DNA of 64,000 nt from Tieghemostelium lacteum (lineage: Eukaryota > Evosea > Eumycetozoa > Dictyosteliales > Raperosteliaceae). The DNA is taken from assembly GCA_001606155.1 (NCBI GenBank), contig LODT01000029.1:186001-250000 (forward strand), written 5' to 3'. Shown here piece by piece: positions 34,701-46,059 of this stretch. Positions within the stretch are counted from its first letter, which is position 1; each line of letters opens with the position of its first letter. The translations under genes were made by a program, and so were the position numbers. The notes below the pieces were generated by a model. The model was given only the letters and a program-made list of their open reading frames with translations, did not search any database and had not been told where the DNA came from.

Positions 34701-36257
34701 TGTGTATAATGGTTGATAAAAGTATCTTTCCATCACACCATAGAGCCTCTGCTAAAGAAGAATAGAAACATGATAGGTAAATGGAACTAAACTGAATCTT
34801 TGGTGCACAGGATAGGAATATATGTGACAGAATCTCCACACTGAATGATATACCTTCATCAAAACCAACTTTTATAGATTTTACAGCTTCGAATAGCCAT
34901 GAACCAAATATATGTAAAATAGAGTTTCCATCGTTAGTAACCGATAAGAACCCTGAAACCAGTTGGAATATACCTCCAATAGCAGCAGCAAATATATTTG
35001 GGTTCTTTATAGCATTAGGATTACCAATTAGATTCAACATACGATGCCAACTGTAATATAAATACTCCTTTTCAAATTCCAGTTGAATGTCATCAAGTCT
35101 TATTAGAATAGTCTTAGACTGCTGTTCTTGTGCATTTTGGTTGGTGGTGTTGTAGATACACTGTAACAGTGGGGTTGTAAGTGCCAGACATGTCAAATTC
35201 CATTGATTCACCATTGGCATATGATGGAACCAACCAAAAGCATATTTACATAATGCATTCCATAAAGTGGCGTTTTTGGTTCTGGAGTGAAGCCAAATCT
35301 CAAAGAGAACCTTGAGGATTAGGGGACAGAGATTACGAGCTAATGTCTCGTCAGTTATTGAGTTTATTCCCAGGGTACAATCTGTAAGTGCCAAAAGTAG
35401 AGTTATCCACAGCTCAAATGTCTCTGTTGAGAAACTCTTACTAAGTGCACGAGCAATATCCAAATACAATTGTAAAACTTTTTGACATAGAATAGTGTGT
35501 GTATCAATTAATTCTCTGAAACTTGGTATGACGCCACTACTATTTAATCCCAATATATTATTTGGATTTGCATTGTTATTTGAACCTGTTGAATTAATTG
35601 AATTATTTTGTTGTTGTACATTGTTATTATTACTATTGGCATTATTACCTTGTTGTTGTGAATTTTGGTTATTTATTACATTTTGTTGTTGTTGTTGCTG
35701 TTGCTGTTGTTGTGTATTATTACTAATATTATTACTATTTCCTGTATTATTACTATTTGATTGTGTATTGATTACTTGTACATTAATGATAGTATTTGAC
35801 ATTGGATAGAGACGAGGTTGAAAAATCAAAGTCAAATGCTCCAATATCTTTCTGAGGAAAAACTCATTACTATCCTCTTGCAATGGTATTGGTTTATGTT
35901 TTGGATCAAATAACCACTTTCTATACAACTCAATGCATTGTGTGATAATCTGACTGTCTTCAATACCCAACAGAAAACCCTGTTCCACAATCTCCATTAT
36001 CCATGACAAATGTGCTTTATTATTAATAAGTGCAAGTGAATTGCCATTAGGAGGTTCCAATAAATGTGTAACAGTCTGTTGTACAAGTATCTTTTTGACA
36101 CTATATGGATAGTCTTTTAAAATTCCTGTATCTGTAAATTTAAAGATTTACAAAAATGTCAATATCCACAACATAATCTTAAATCCCAAATTCCAAATTT
36201 CTAATTACTTTTTTCAGCATCTATTAAGTTTAAAGCAGATGCCCAATCAATAAACAT
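31747..36257 (-). CDS. ralgapb: Ral GTPase-activating protein beta subunit
   Basis: Exons 36257-36209 and 36131-31747 with a 77-nt phase-1 intron give 1477 residues. The new N-terminus, MFIDWASALNLIDAEKNTG then KDYPYSVKK, parallels that of animal RALGAPB (MY-SDW...YP-SV). Long helical-repeat regions follow, for example RYFNLSVPQRIRDIAQ. The C-terminal part carries the Rap/Ran-GAP-like domain: DTTTDYSDFISGLGWGVPL, then ATHSGFNG and VAPYYSNHNKEMIFHVSTL. RALGAPB is the non-catalytic partner that stabilises the alpha subunit acting on Ral or Rheb-like GTPases. Q/N tracts near residues 120-165 and an E/S/K repeat near 790 are dictyostelid-type insertions. It shares a 262-base divergent promoter with the small gene at 36520. 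Confidence 0.88.
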
Positions 36258-36519
36258 CTTTGCTAAAGTGTTGTGATATTAGAAAAAAAAAAACAGTTTG
36301 ATAAGAATATGTGTGGGAAAATATCAAAATTTGCGAAAATATTTTTTTTATTTTTCGTAAGATTGAGACTCGAGTTTTTTATTTGTCCAGAAATCCAATT
36401 CCAAAGATATAATCTTTATACAACATTATTAATTATTTGATTGTTATAATAAAATTATTTTTTTATTTTTTTTGTAAAATTTTTTTTATTTGATTTGAAA
36501 ACATTGGGGGTAAGAGGAA

Positions 36520-36824
36520 ATGGATGATGGGTATACCCAAGAGCAAAGAGAGATTTTCAAAGAACAAAAACAATTATTAATTTCAAATATTAATTATGTA
36601 AGTAGAGGAGGGTTTGAATATTTAGGAATTGTCTTACACAAATTTATTGTTAATATTAACATGTCGGGTAAACTCAAAATATTTAGAAATTGAATGTGAT
36701 TTCCAAAGATATAGAAAAATTAAATCAAAATTTAGAATATTTGAATCATTATAATAATGCTGAACTCTTGAGTAACAGTGTTTTGGGATCTAACATTAGT
36801 GGTGTAATTCAAAACCAATCATAA
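36520..36824 (+). CDS. Tiny coiled-coil protein, 71 residues
   Basis: Exons 36520-36597 and 36687-36824 with an 89-nt phase-0 intron (GTAAGT to TTTAG) make 72 codons exactly. The sequence starts MDDGYTQEQREIFKEQKQLL and continues with heptad-like ISKDIEKLNQNLEYLNHY, ending with SVLGSNISGVIQ. The size and pattern (short coil with a hydrophobic C-terminal stretch) resemble small subunits of multi-protein assemblies such as DASH/Dam1, BLOC or HAUS components. I cannot choose among these. The codon-perfect splice and divergent partner (RALGAPB) support a real gene. Confidence 0.65.
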
Positions 36825-37678
36825 AAAATTGTCAACCAAATGATTTTGAAAATTTTCTTTTTTTTTTTTAATTTTGATTTTTAGTTTTATAAAAACCCAC
36901 AGTGTGGAATTTAGTAAATAAAAAAAGATAATATCAATCAACCTAAAGATATCTTTTTTTTATTTCCAACTAGTAAGTCAATCATTGAAATTTAAATTTG
37001 GTATTTGGGATAACGTTATCCCAATAGGATTTGGCTATTTTAAGTAGTATTACTATTAGTAAATCAAAATGACAATCAACCACCAAATCAAACACACATT
37101 CACACATCACTCTCAACTTTTTATATTTTATGTGTTGTTGAATTTGAATAATAATACGAATATAGTATATAGTTGGTGTGTGGTGTGTTAATTATCACCA
37201 ACAACAATATTTATATAATCCAATATTCCAAATTTAAATATGCTGTATATATCCAAGTTTTTAAAATACCACAATTGTTATTATTGAATTCCCCTATAAC
37301 CACTACATTACATTTTGTAATCAAAAAAAAAACATAAATATACCCAGAATTATACATGTTGGTAGGGAGATAGGGGGTATATGCCAATCTCGTAATAAAA
37401 AAAAAAAAAATAACAAATCCATAACCCAATACAAGTTTAATTAAAAGAAGAAGTATTTAGGAGAAGAGAAGAATTAATATTAATTACATTATATATTTTA
37501 GAATTTATGTAATAACATTTTAGGAATAATAATAATTATACAAATATAGCCATTTTTTAATTTTTTTATAATAATAATAATAATAACACTTTTCAAATAA
37601 TCCACCAATCAAATACTAGTTTTAATTGAAAATCGATAAAGTACAATTACAGGAAATATATATAATACAGGAATATAG
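36825..37678. other. Long upstream region of the RhoGAP gene
   Basis: An 854-base spacer between the tiny coiled-coil gene and the RhoGAP gene. It contains a perfect 20-bp palindrome at 37005-37024 (listed separately), CACACA-type stretches near 37085-37110 and an (ATA)n microsatellite near 37567-37586. A minus-strand open frame at 37211-37429 is composition driven and not called. Confidence 0.55.
37005..37024. promoter_or_regulatory. Perfect 20-bp palindrome, possible regulatory site
   Basis: TTGGGATAACGTTATCCCAA is an exact inverted repeat with no spacer, in a region otherwise poor in G and C. It lies about 655 bases upstream of the RhoGAP start and about 180 bases after the tiny coiled-coil gene. 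Its G/C-bearing arms stand out from the flanking A/T sequence. A dimeric transcription factor site is plausible, but no factor is known to me. Confidence 0.45.
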
Positions 37679-39816
37679 ATGAAAAATATTTTTAGAAAAT
37701 CAGTTCAGATATTTCACAAAAAGGATAAAGGAGGGTCAACAGATGGGCTAGGAACTCCCACCTCCTCACCCTCTAAGAAAGACAAAAAACTCAAGCACCA
37801 GGGATCAGGAGATTTAAATAACTCATCTGATTCCTTTGTTAAACCACCTAACAACACTGCTGGCAGTGGCGGTTTGACATTACAACAGAATGGAGCAGAT
37901 GAACAGCAGATACTTAATAGTCTGCCTACATTTGTTTATAACCCTAATGCTAAGAAAGTCTTTGGAGTACCACTTTCTCAGGTACCTAGAAGAAATGGGT
38001 CAAATGTACCAATTATAGTTGAGAAACTAATTGACCATTTAGAAAAGACTGCATTGACAACAGAAGGTGTATTTAGAATACCTGGAAGAGATTTATTAAT
38101 TACAAATTATGTAAAATTGTTTGATAATGGTGAAGATGTTGATGTTAGCCCTATAGAGCCATATACTTCTGCAGGTCTTTTAAAGCGTTTCTTTAGAGAT
38201 TTACCAATATTTGTTCCTCAACAAATCAACAAACGTGTAGCTTCACTGTTTGTTACAGAAGATGGTAAAAAGAAACAAGCTGATTTGGAGGTTTTACAAA
38301 AGTTGAGATTTTTGGTACATCAACTACCTTCAATACACTTTGAAGTCATGCAAGCTTTGACAGGACTGTTGAGCAAGTTGATGGCAAAATCTGACCAGAA
38401 TAAGATGACCATTTCCAATATTGCAATTTGCTTGGTACCTACATTGAATTGTGTGCCTGCTATTGTCAGTTACCCTACACAATACTATGATTTCTTTTTT
38501 AATGAGATATTCAGTGAACATCATCTCTATCACATGAGACCATATCAAACAAATCCTATATTGGTACATGATGATGGTCAACAACAACAAAGTAGCCAAC
38601 CAATTTTAATACCATCTGAACAACAACAAAATCGTAGATATTCAAGTAGACCTGCTTCCATTACCATCTCTGGAATGCTACCAAATAATCAACAACCATC
38701 CAACGCATCACCATCATCATCAACCATTACCTCTACAACTATCACATCACCACATGACAGTGTCACACCAATTACATTTACAGTTACAACTACATTTACC
38801 CCACCACTAGAAGATTCAGCTAATCCTAACCCATCCGAACCAAAACCACAATCACAACAATTAAATTATAATAGTAATAATATCTCTACAAAATCCGATA
38901 GAAGAGGATATAAATTAGATGAAATGGATCTTACTCAATTTATTGGAGATACACAACAATATCAGAGTAATCAAAACTATTTATCACCAGGATCTATATC
39001 ATCTTCACCAAGTACCAGTAGCAGTACTGGTAATTCTTATCTACACAATAGTAATACCATTAATAGTAGTACTAGTTCATCTGTAACTGCTCCTCAATAT
39101 AGTAATAACAATACTGGAAATGGAACACAAGATATGAAATCAATATATAGAAGATCAGTAGCTATTGGATCTACCGAGGATACCAAAGCTGCAATTCAAT
39201 TAATCAAAGAGAAAATTAATATACTTTCAACTACAGCCAGTGGATCCACTGGCAATGGAGGTAGTAATACTGGTAGTTTGGGTAGTAATTCTAGTTTAAC
39301 TACTATTGGTGGTAGTTTAAGTGGATTAAGTGGTAGCGGTATATCTTTGAAGAAATCCAAAGAAGAGAAAGAAAAAGAAAAACTGTTACGATACAGTATC
39401 GATTTTGAAAGATTTAAAGATCGTTATCAAAAAGAACTTAGAGAAAAACGTCAATCTAGAGATATTAATAAGGAAATTGAAAGAGAGATTGAAAAGAGAT
39501 TATCACCACGTGAGAGAATTAATCTATTATTACAATCAAGTTCATCTTCTGTCAGTAATAATAGTGGTGGTAATGGTGGATCTGGTAAAGATAAAGGCTA
39601 TAGATATAGTGTTAGTAGTAATGGAGGTGGTATTGGTGGTCTTGGAAATACACCACTATACCAACAATTAAGTAACAATAGATTCTCTAATAGATTCTCA
39701 ACGACTACCAAAGACCAAGAGGAGGAATATTATTATTACGAACAACTACAATTCCTTCAACAACAACAAAAAATTCATCAACAACAACAACCACCACTTC
39801 CACAACATATTCTATT

Positions 39817-39849
<33 letters not shown>

Positions 39850-40627
39850 GCAACAACAACAACAGTCACTTTCTAGACAAAGATCACAAAGTTGTTTCGA
39901 ACCTGAAAATTTGGTACTTTTACAACAACAACAACAGCAACAGTTACAACAAATATCTAATAATAACAATAATAATAATTATCAACCAACTTATACAACA
40001 TCATTTATCGAACAAAAATTAGACAAAATACGAGAAACTATTACCAATCACTCTAATAATCGTAATAGTAGTGATAATAGACAATCTAGAGACTATTCAC
40101 ATTTCCTTAGGGAAGTTGATGATTTAAGATCAGAATTACAAAAAGAGACAGTAACTACAGAATTTTATGCTAATAAGTCTTTAGAGTTACAAGATCGTCT
40201 CAGAATTGAAGAAGAAAAGAATCAGAGATTGATAGATGAAATTCAACTTTTGGAATCTTATTTCTTATTAAAAGAGAAGGCAAAGATCTCCAAGAGATTA
40301 TCTACAACTAAGGAACTAATGACTAGATCCAGATCACCAACTCTACCAACATCAATGAATCCTCTAGGAATGAGTTCAAATAGCACCTTATTGAATAGTT
40401 CCTCTAATAGCACTGTACTAAATGTAAATTCCATCTCATCTTCACCATCCTCTTTTAACAGTTCCTCCAATAATAAGGATTTAATGTTAAATCAAATGTT
40501 AAGAGGTCCAAATAGAAACCTTGTAAATCTAATGCCAACTACTACCACAACCACAACAACAACCACTTCTACCAATAACAATCAAAATCCAATTGTTCTA
40601 ATATCACAACCACCTTCATCACAGTAA
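37679..40627 (+). CDS. RhoGAP domain protein
   Basis: Intronless, 982 residues. A RhoGAP domain spans about residues 95-285: FGVPLSQVPRR, then EGVFRIPGR with the catalytic arginine finger at R133, GLLKRFFRDLP, LPSIHFEVMQALTGLLSKL and NKMTISNIAICLVPTL. The N-terminus is basic (KSVQIFHKKDKGG) and could bind membrane. The rest is low complexity (S, N, Q) including a run of about 18 Q near residue 720, with two charged coiled-coil stretches (about 575-620 and 810-865). It should accelerate GTP hydrolysis on a Rac/Rho-family GTPase in actin control. The specific partner cannot be read. The RhoGAP core lacks obvious substitutions. Confidence 0.9.
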
Positions 40628-40986
40628 AATATAATCACATCAAGTAATCATAGCTTTAATTGCCCAATTCATATGTATACGATATCACACACAAACTAAA
40701 CAGATTAATCATCTATCTATTTATAACAACAGGAAAAAACAAAATGTTTAAAAAGGATATATAAATAAACTCTTTTTTTAACTTTTTTTTGGTTACACCA
40801 AGATAAAAATGTTTAATTCTTACACCCCTTTTCATTTGTTATTTTCGATCACTTTATATCCATTTTTAAAAATTATTTGAATTGTTGGGTAAAGTGACAG
40901 ACAAATCTAAAAAAATTTTTTTTTTCTTAATCCAAATTCATTATTTATATCTTCTCTATACTTATTATTTATATAACTATATAAGA
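40628..40986. other. Intergenic spacer
   Basis: A 359-base spacer between the RhoGAP gene and the half-LIM mini-gene, both on the plus strand. It is A/T rich with T runs near 40775 and 40915. No gene seen. Confidence 0.55.
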
Positions 40987-41274
40987 ATGTCAGGAACCGA
41001 GTTATGCGCATATTGTCAAAAAAGAGTATATATTTTATCAAAATAATAACATAATTTTAATATAAAGTAAACTAATATATATTTACATTGATGATCAACT
41101 TTAATAATAAAATAAAAAATTTAGGTATACTTTGCTGAAAGACAATTAAAAGATGGTAAAACCTATCACGGTGCATGTTTACAAAAACACTTAAAAGATG
41201 TCAAAGTACCTTTAGTTGGATATTACCCAGGTGACCAAGATAGAGTTGCAGGTAAATTAAATACCAATAAATAG
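40987..41274 (+). CDS. Half-LIM zinc-finger mini-protein, 62 residues
   Basis: Exons 40987-41025 and 41125-41274 with a 99-nt phase-0 intron make 63 codons. The pattern C7-x2-C10-x17-H-x2-C (LCAYCQKR, then KTYHGACLQKH) is the first zinc site of a LIM domain. The second zinc site that a full LIM domain would have is absent, and the chain ends soon after with VGYYPGDQDRVAG. It is therefore a single-zinc half domain. It may bind a partner protein. Whether it is a natural mini-protein or a shortened member of a LIM family cannot be told here. The intron falls inside the finger between AGA and GTA. Confidence 0.72.
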
Positions 41275-41473
41275 ATTATTTATAAGGAGAATCAATCTCT
41301 ACATCATGTATAAATTATAACCAACAAACAAAACAAACTAAAAGTAAATTTTTTAAAAAAAAAGTATATAACTTTAACCAAATCAGAAAATCTACTTTAG
41401 AACTTGGGTGTGAAAATCACTTCGTCTAATTTTTTGAAAATATTACCCACACGCACACAATTTATTGAATTCA

Positions 41474-42580
41474 TTATAAGAACTCAACTGATGCCATCAT
41501 TTTATTTGCCATTAGACATGTTTGTAAATGATATAAGGGTGCTGCAACTACAAATAGATGCCATATAGCATGACTTGTTATAATTTTATCCATTACTCCT
41601 GGAAACCATCTTTCCGGTATTTTGTAAATGTAAATGAGTAATCCACCACCATAGAGTGCAAACATCATTAACAATCTATAAAGATACACCAATGAGATAT
41701 CTGCTGGAAATATTAAGCATACATGCAGAGTTGGTACAATACCAAATAAAGCTGTGAGAACAAACAATAAATTTCGAAGTTTGTTTGAATGTTCAAAATA
41801 GGGTACCATTACAAATACAATTAAACTGAGACATAGAGCAGTTATAGTACCACAATACAACATCAGTAAAGGTGTAGAATGATTGAATGCGTATATCAAA
41901 CTAGGGTAAAATGAAGAACCTATCAGAAATATAATACCAAGGTAGTCACAAACCAATAATTTACAATAGAGTGTAAAGGAGTGACATGAAAATGTGTGAT
42001 ATAAAGTCGAGCACACAAGCATTGCTAATATACTGAGTAAAAATACTGAAAATGCTACCAATTCTATTGTAGTATTGAGATTGTATATAGATTGAGATCT
42101 AGGTGATACTATAATATCATAAAATAGGTAACAAAAATAGAATATTGGCATTAAATGAGTTTGAATATTTGCAAAGTCATTGTGATTGGGTATAAACATG
42201 GATTTAATTGCTAGCCATATTGAGAAATCCACTCTATATCCATTTAAAATATAATCTCTCTTTAAATGTTCTGGTGTATCGTTATAATGTGAACATTGAA
42301 ATACTGTCTTTTTATGTTTACATTCTTTTACTGCTTTATCTCTATTATTTGAAATTTTACTTTCACTTAATTTACTATTATTATTATTTTGTAATTTCGT
42401 TGAATGATTTTGTTGCGGGGGTTGTGGTTGTTGGTTTTCTTTACTGTTATTACCATCGGGTTTAATTCTACTAATTATAGTGGTTTTAATATTCTTTTTA
42501 ATTAAATAAGAACATCTAGAGAATGTTTTATTTAAATTAATATTCTTGCCACCTAACATTTCATCTTTAATTGATATCAT
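41474..42580 (-). CDS. PAQR-family seven-helix receptor (adiponectin receptor/hemolysin III-like)
   Basis: Intronless, 368 residues. A polar N-terminal region of about 100 residues (Q/N-rich) precedes DTPEHLKRDYILNGYR, the family's characteristic entry motif. Seven hydrophobic segments follow between about residues 140 and 360. The zinc-site residues of the family are visible: S-x3-H in CSTLYH and H-x3-H in SHAIWHLFVV near the C-terminus. Family members act as lipid-sensing receptors or ceramidase-like membrane enzymes. Ligand unknown here. The gene converges on the half-LIM gene and faces the F-box/LRR gene across 432 bases. Confidence 0.88.
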   Translation of the reverse strand: MISIKDEMLGGKNINLNKTFSRCSYLIKKNIKTTIISRIKPDGNNSKENQQPQPPQQNHSTKLQNNNNSKLSESKISNNRDKAVKECKHKKTVFQCSHYNDTPEHLKRDYILNGYRVDFSIWLAIKSMFIPNHNDFANIQTHLMPIFYFCYLFYDIIVSPRSQSIYNLNTTIELVAFSVFLLSILAMLVCSTLYHTFSCHSFTLYCKLLVCDYLGIIFLIGSSFYPSLIYAFNHSTPLLMLYCGTITALCLSLIVFVMVPYFEHSNKLRNLLFVLTALFGIVPTLHVCLIFPADISLVYLYRLLMMFALYGGGLLIYIYKIPERWFPGVMDKIITSHAIWHLFVVAAPLYHLQTCLMANKMMASVEFL

Positions 42581-43012
42581 TTTATGTAAGTAATATGATA
42601 TTTATCAATACCAACAATGTTAGTAAAGAGTATAAAACTTTTTTTTTTTTTTAGAATAAGGTTGTAACCTAAGGTGAAGGAACCGGTTTTTAGATTTTTT
42701 TCAAAATATTCATTCAAATGATTTCCCATAGATTTTTTATATAAAAAATTAAAATTTTATTCCAATATCTAAATATCTTCCCTGGTATAAATTTAATTTT
42801 TTAAATTTTATAATCAATATTATTAGTCAAAAATAATATACTATGTATAATACACCGTTTTTCAATATATTTAGAAATTTATTTCAATATAAATTCTATT
42901 TTTTTTTTTTTCTTCAGATACTAAAATGTTAGAATTTGATACGAAGTTTTTTTTTTTTATTCGCCATCTTTTATAAATATTATAAGACCTTCCAACAAAA
43001 ACATAAATCTTC
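42581..43012. other. Divergent intergenic region
   Basis: This 432-base spacer separates the PAQR gene (minus) from the F-box/LRR-like gene (plus). It contains several T runs, near 42640, 42900 and 42950. No gene-like signal. Confidence 0.55.
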
Positions 43013-44813
43013 ATGACATTACCTCACTCAATATTCAAAATTATTATAAATTTTATTATAAAGAATTTTAAACATGACTATGAATCAATAGATTATTTTA
43101 AAATCAAAATGATGTTAGTCAGCACTTCATTCAGGGACCAAATTGTACCCACATTACAATACCCGATTAAATACTATACAAAAATGACAAATAAGGATGA
43201 GTAAGTTTTAGAGTTTACTCTCTACAGATTAGAAAGATCCATCTAATGGTTAATACATTGTACACTTTGCCATACCCAGGTTTAATTCTTTGACTGAATG
43301 TTTTGAATTGGTTGAAAATAGACCATATCACCCACTATATTTCTATAGAATTGAAATACCATATCAGTTACCGTTAAATGAAAATATATTAAAGTACATA
43401 ATAGCTGTTAATGTTATTGATGAAATTTGGGGATATGATAGACCTGTGAGATTTGAGTATTTAAAGACTCTGATACTCAATGAAAATTCAAAGGTCTCAG
43501 GACTTTTGAAGCAATTGGAAGATGGTAAATTGATAGTACCAAATTTGGATACTATTGAGTTCCATACCAATGCACAGTCTACTGAATATACTGTTGGTGA
43601 TTTAGTGTTAAAGTTTCAGAGTATTTTGAAGGACTTTATAAGGACATTTATATTCAAATGTAATCCACCAACTAAAGAGTTCATGTCTGGAAAGCATACT
43701 TTTAGTCGATCTATAACTACTTTGGAATTCTATAGATGTCACTTCAATCTAGAGAATCTAACAATGGCTCTAACTGACTACGACTGTCGTGTTGAGAATT
43801 TTATCTATGTGAATCTAGGTGATGATGGTATGACCTATCTCGACCCATTCATTTGTAAATGTTTGGCTAATAATATATCCATTCGTAATCTAACTTTACA
43901 AAGTGCAATGACCATGTCATCTAAGAGTCTTTGTACTCTATTGGAACGTAACAAGAATATTCAAATTCTAGAACTAAACTTTTACCAACTTATTCAAGAG
44001 CCTTCTGCCTATCAGGTATCTAATCATACTATAAGACACCTAACTACCAATCAATTGGGTATATTTGAGTTCTGGACTAGTTCTAGTCTCTTATCATTAA
44101 ATGCAACAACTAATTACTACCAAGGTGCACACGGTGAAATTCAGAATATTTTAAGATCACATCCATCTATAGAGTCAGTTTCTAAAGCACAATTTAGAGT
44201 CAATAGAAATATAGTAAATAGGGAAGTAATTCAACCGGATATCGATTGGACCCTGTTTTATCGTTTAAAAAAACTGTCAATTCACACTATTGATCTAATG
44301 TTTAATATTACACCTCTGATTGATAACATTACAAATCTCAGAAACTTGAAAATCACCTCTGAAAATGTACCAACAAATTTCATTGACCAACTCCTCCAAT
44401 GTAGAAATTTACATAAGTTAACTTGTAAATATAGATTTACATCATCTCATCTTTTAGAGGTTGCCAAACTCATCAGTGAAAACAAATCACTTTATAAACT
44501 GTCTATAAGGTTCTTTGTAGCCCAGAGAGAGAACATAATGGGAACTCATATGAGTCTCTTACTTCTAGACTTTCACTTGAATGTTATACAAAGCAATACA
44601 ACATTACAATCTCTATCTATCCAAGGACTTTCTGCCTCGGAAGATTACTATAGTTTTTCATATCCTGTAAGCCGTACTGAAAATATTAAAATATCAAATG
44701 CCATATCTAAAAATCCATCAATACAATCTTATAATCTATCAAGATATTGTCAATCAAAAAAAGTTATAAAAACCCTAAAAACCTTAGGAAAATCAAAATG
44801 TAGTGCATTGTAA
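43013..44813 (+). CDS. F-box/LRR-like family protein A
   Basis: Exons 43013-43200 and 43280-44813 with a 79-nt phase-2 intron give 573 residues. The N-terminus (LPHSIFKIIINFIIKNF, then MMLVSTSFRDQI) is a degenerate F-box. The remainder is a run of irregular leucine-rich units (for example NLTMALTDYDCRVENFIYVN, TLQSLSIQGLSAS). This belongs to a dictyostelid family of F-box/LRR-like proteins with many divergent members. The gene at 48110 has the same layout. Likely role is target recognition in an SCF-type ubiquitin ligase, by inference only. Confidence 0.78.
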
Positions 44814-44972
44814 ATCTATAAACACACTAACCAAAAAAAATGACCAAATTTGGGTCTATTTCAAATTCACAGAATTTTCTTTTGTTATTTTTTTTTTTAA
44901 TTTAATTATTTTTAATTAACAAACTTAATCACTTAATCACTATTTTAAAGATATATTAATTATTTACAAAAA

Positions 44973-46034
44973 ATGTTTCTACTTCTACTATCTTATTTAA
45001 TTCTTTTAATTCTACTAGGAATATTAATTTTCATTACATTCCTGATGAACTATTCCAATAGTTCTAATGTAGAAGAGGAAAAGGTTCCTCAACTTTTAAA
45101 TAAGATTAAGGAGTTGGATAGTAAAGTTGTTAGCTCAACTCACCAAATTAATAATTTAAAAAATCAGATATCAGAATTAGAAGATATCAATAAGGGATGG
45201 AGTAACTCATATATTAAACTCCTAGATCAATTAAAAGTTGAAAGAGAGAAGAATGAGCAATTGGAAATTCAATTGAAATATACTGATAAAATGCCTGCTC
45301 AAGAGATTCCAATGGAAGAATTAATGAAGATCACCAACGAAAGAAATAGTCTAAAATCTGAGCTTGCATCTGTAAAAAGAATCCATTTTAGACAAGTTTT
45401 AAATTTAGAAACTGGACTGATGCATGCAAATAGAAAACTGAAAATTATGGCCGCCAATCATGAATGGGATATGTTAGATGCCGAATTCAAGATTAGAAAA
45501 TTGAACAATGTCATCTCTAGTAGAGATAGTCTCCTTAGTTCTCTCCAAGGTTTACATAAAGACCTAATTAAAAGTTCTGGACAAATGGTTTCCAATTTAC
45601 AGTTAGATAATTATAAATTGAATAAGGAAAATATCAATTTGAACAAGGTAGTTGAAAAAACTTGTGAAGAAGTGAGAGACCAAAAATGCAAATATGAACA
45701 ATATATTGCAAAGGTCGAACAGACTCACAAGAGTGCCATTAAAGAAATAGAGCTCAAGTTGACCAATGAGAATACTTCACTGCTTGGCAAACTTATTAGT
45801 TTGAAGAGTGATCATTCTTTGGAAATTGAGTTTAAAGAAGTAGATATGGCAGCTACTGAATCACAATACCTTGAGACCATTGGCCAGTTATATGATTCAA
45901 ATGGAGATCTGGAGAAAACTGTTGCTTTACTGATGGAACTGGAATCTTTAAAATCACTACAAAAAACCAAAATCAACTATTTCCAACAAAACAAAACAAC
46001 AATTCTTTTTTGTACAAATCAATTTTTTTTGTAA
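44973..46034 (+). CDS. Membrane-anchored coiled-coil protein
   Basis: Open frame of 353 codons. Residues 3-27 form a hydrophobic anchor (LLLLSYLILLILLGILIFIT). From about residue 35 to 320 the sequence is almost continuous heptad coiled coil, with high E, K, L and Q. The last 15 residues are A-run derived and weakly protein-like, so the true end may come earlier or an intron may follow. The next ATG at 46060 starts a separate gene. No family recognised; possible tether or golgin-like role is only inferred. Confidence 0.7.
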   Translation: MFLLLLSYLILLILLGILIFITFLMNYSNSSNVEEEKVPQLLNKIKELDSKVVSSTHQINNLKNQISELEDINKGWSNSYIKLLDQLKVEREKNEQLEIQLKYTDKMPAQEIPMEELMKITNERNSLKSELASVKRIHFRQVLNLETGLMHANRKLKIMAANHEWDMLDAEFKIRKLNNVISSRDSLLSSLQGLHKDLIKSSGQMVSNLQLDNYKLNKENINLNKVVEKTCEEVRDQKCKYEQYIAKVEQTHKSAIKEIELKLTNENTSLLGKLISLKSDHSLEIEFKEVDMAATESQYLETIGQLYDSNGDLEKTVALLMELESLKSLQKTKINYFQQNKTTILFCTNQFFL

Positions 46035-46059
46035 TTTTTTTTTATAATTATTTGATCAG

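Noticed and set aside
37211-37429. Minus-strand open frame of 72 codons upstream of the RhoGAP gene
   Set aside because: Phe/Tyr/Ile-rich translation of T/A runs, no motif, no convincing gene context.
39820-39865. CAA/CAG microsatellite considered as a separate repeat feature
   Set aside because: It is the poly-Q tract inside the RhoGAP coding sequence and is described there.
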